From Caulobacter sp. B11 (lineage in GTDB: Bacteria; Pseudomonadota; Alphaproteobacteria; Caulobacterales; Caulobacteraceae), in NCBI RefSeq assembly GCF_002737765.1, contig NZ_PEGG01000195.1:1-6049 (forward strand): a DNA stretch of 6,049 bases, written 5' to 3'. The notes beneath the pieces are model-generated. The model worked only from the letters and a program-made list of their open reading frames with translations. It did not search any database and was not told where the DNA came from. The translations under genes were made by a program, and so were the position numbers. Positions 5,361 through 6,049 of the stretch are shown here, in pieces. Each line of letters opens with the position of its first letter. Position 1 is the first letter of the stretch.

Positions 5361-6049
5361 GTGCCGATCGACAAGACGACCTCCGCGCCGATCATCGTCT
5401 GGCTGAGGCTGGACCTCAGATTGACCGACAACCCGGCGCTGAAGGCGGCCACCGACAGCGGTCGGCCGGTGATCCCGCTCTATATCCTCGACGAAACGCC
5501 GGGCGGGCGGCCGATGGGCGCCGCTTCCCTTTGGTGGCTCGACAAGTCCCTGGCCGCCCTGGACGCGTCCCTGGACCGCATCGGCTCGCGCCTGGTGCTG
5601 CGTCAGGGCGTGGCCGAGGCGATCCTCACCGACCTGGTGGCCCGAACCGGCGCGGCGACGGTGGTCTGGAACCGGCTCTATGACGCCGCCTCGATCGCCC
5701 GCGACACGGCCATCAAGTCACGGCTCAGGGACGACGGCGTCGTCTGCCACAGCTTCAACGCCGGTCTCCTGAACGAACCCTGGACGGTCAGCAACGGCTC
5801 GGGACAGCCCTACAAGGTCTTCACCCCCTATTGGCGCGCCGCCCGCGAGCAGATCGGCGAGGTCCGGCTGGATCCCGCGCCAACCACCCTGCCCGCGCCC
5901 CTGGTCTGGCCTGACAGCGACGCGCTCGAGGCCTGGGACCTGCACCCGACTCGCCCCGACTGGTCGGGCGGGTTCAGCGACTGGACCCCCGGTGAGTCCG
6001 GCGCCGCAGAGCGCCTCGACGCCTTCCTGCAGGGACCGGTCGGCCCGCT
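5361..6049 (+). CDS. phrB: Deoxyribodipyrimidine (CPD) photolyase / cryptochrome family, partial at right edge
   Basis: This is a flavoprotein of the photolyase/cryptochrome family that would split UV-induced pyrimidine dimers using blue light, acting on DNA. Only the first 229 codons lie in the window; the frame is open to the edge. Visible parts are the N-terminal alpha/beta (Rossmann-like) antenna domain with [16 protein letters not shown] (12-27), VIPLYILDE (37-45), SRLVLRQG (76-83) and VVWNRLYD (101-108). Then come the linker [16 protein letters not shown] (145-160) and the start of the FAD-binding region, [14 protein letters not shown] (210-223). The family usually has about 450-500 residues, so roughly half is missing here. 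The first motif normally reads WFRRDLRL; here the two variant positions are Leu. GTG5361 has GGGAG (5347-5351) nine bases upstream. GTG5355 and TTG5352 are also in frame, and TGA at 5343-5345 limits the upstream extent. The exact subclass (CPD photolyase or cryptochrome) cannot be settled without the C-terminus. Confidence 0.92.
   Translation, partial: MPIDKTTSAPIIVWLRLDLRLTDNPALKAATDSGRPVIPLYILDETPGGRPMGAASLWWLDKSLAALDASLDRIGSRLVLRQGVAEAILTDLVARTGAATVVWNRLYDAASIARDTAIKSRLRDDGVVCHSFNAGLLNEPWTVSNGSGQPYKVFTPYWRAAREQIGEVRLDPAPTTLPAPLVWPDSDALEAWDLHPTRPDWSGGFSDWTPGESGAAERLDAFLQGPVGP

Noticed and set aside
1..6049. A novel multi-gene system, mobile element or CRISPR array
   Set aside because: All long genes but one belong to known housekeeping families, and I found no direct-repeat array, transposase, integrase or terminal inverted repeats.

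Overview
The window looks like a housekeeping stretch of an alphaproteobacterial chromosome, most likely from Caulobacter or a close relative (inference). The DNA is very GC-rich with G/C-ending codons. Protein sequences are alphaproteobacterial in style. Several candidate promoters have CTAnA-type -10 boxes like the Caulobacter housekeeping consensus, and one matches the alphaproteobacterial EcfG/SigT stress consensus. I see no mobile element, CRISPR array, tRNA or rRNA, and no accessory defence or biosynthetic island.

Layout. (1) At the left edge, a candidate promoter and a perfect 12-bp palindrome precede a 3-oxoadipyl-CoA thiolase gene (pcaF/paaJ type, plus strand). Its first ~50 bases carry two small indels that put its start codon out of frame with the otherwise intact body. 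(2) Next, on the plus strand, is a 189-residue membrane-anchored Ala/Pro-rich protein of unknown function. It has a GGAAC-N16-CGTT element upstream and a strong rho-independent terminator downstream. (3) On the minus strand is gatC-gatA, joined by a TAATG overlap and encoding two of the three subunits of the GatCAB tRNA amidotransferase. (4) ruvX, the YqgF-type Holliday junction resolvase / pre-16S rRNA nuclease, diverges from gatC across about 100 bp in which the two candidate -35 boxes overlap. (5) kdsA (Kdo-8-phosphate synthase, minus strand) converges on ruvX with a 7-bp gap and apparently starts at TTG. (6) A photolyase gene diverges from kdsA and runs off the right edge.

The genes are functionally separate: aromatic acid catabolism, probable envelope or stress protein, tRNA-dependent amidation, RNA/DNA processing, LPS synthesis and UV repair. 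Only gatC and gatA form an evident operon. No new multi-gene system is visible. The points most worth a second look are the broken 5' end of pcaF, the SigT-like promoter on the unknown gene, and the start region of kdsA.
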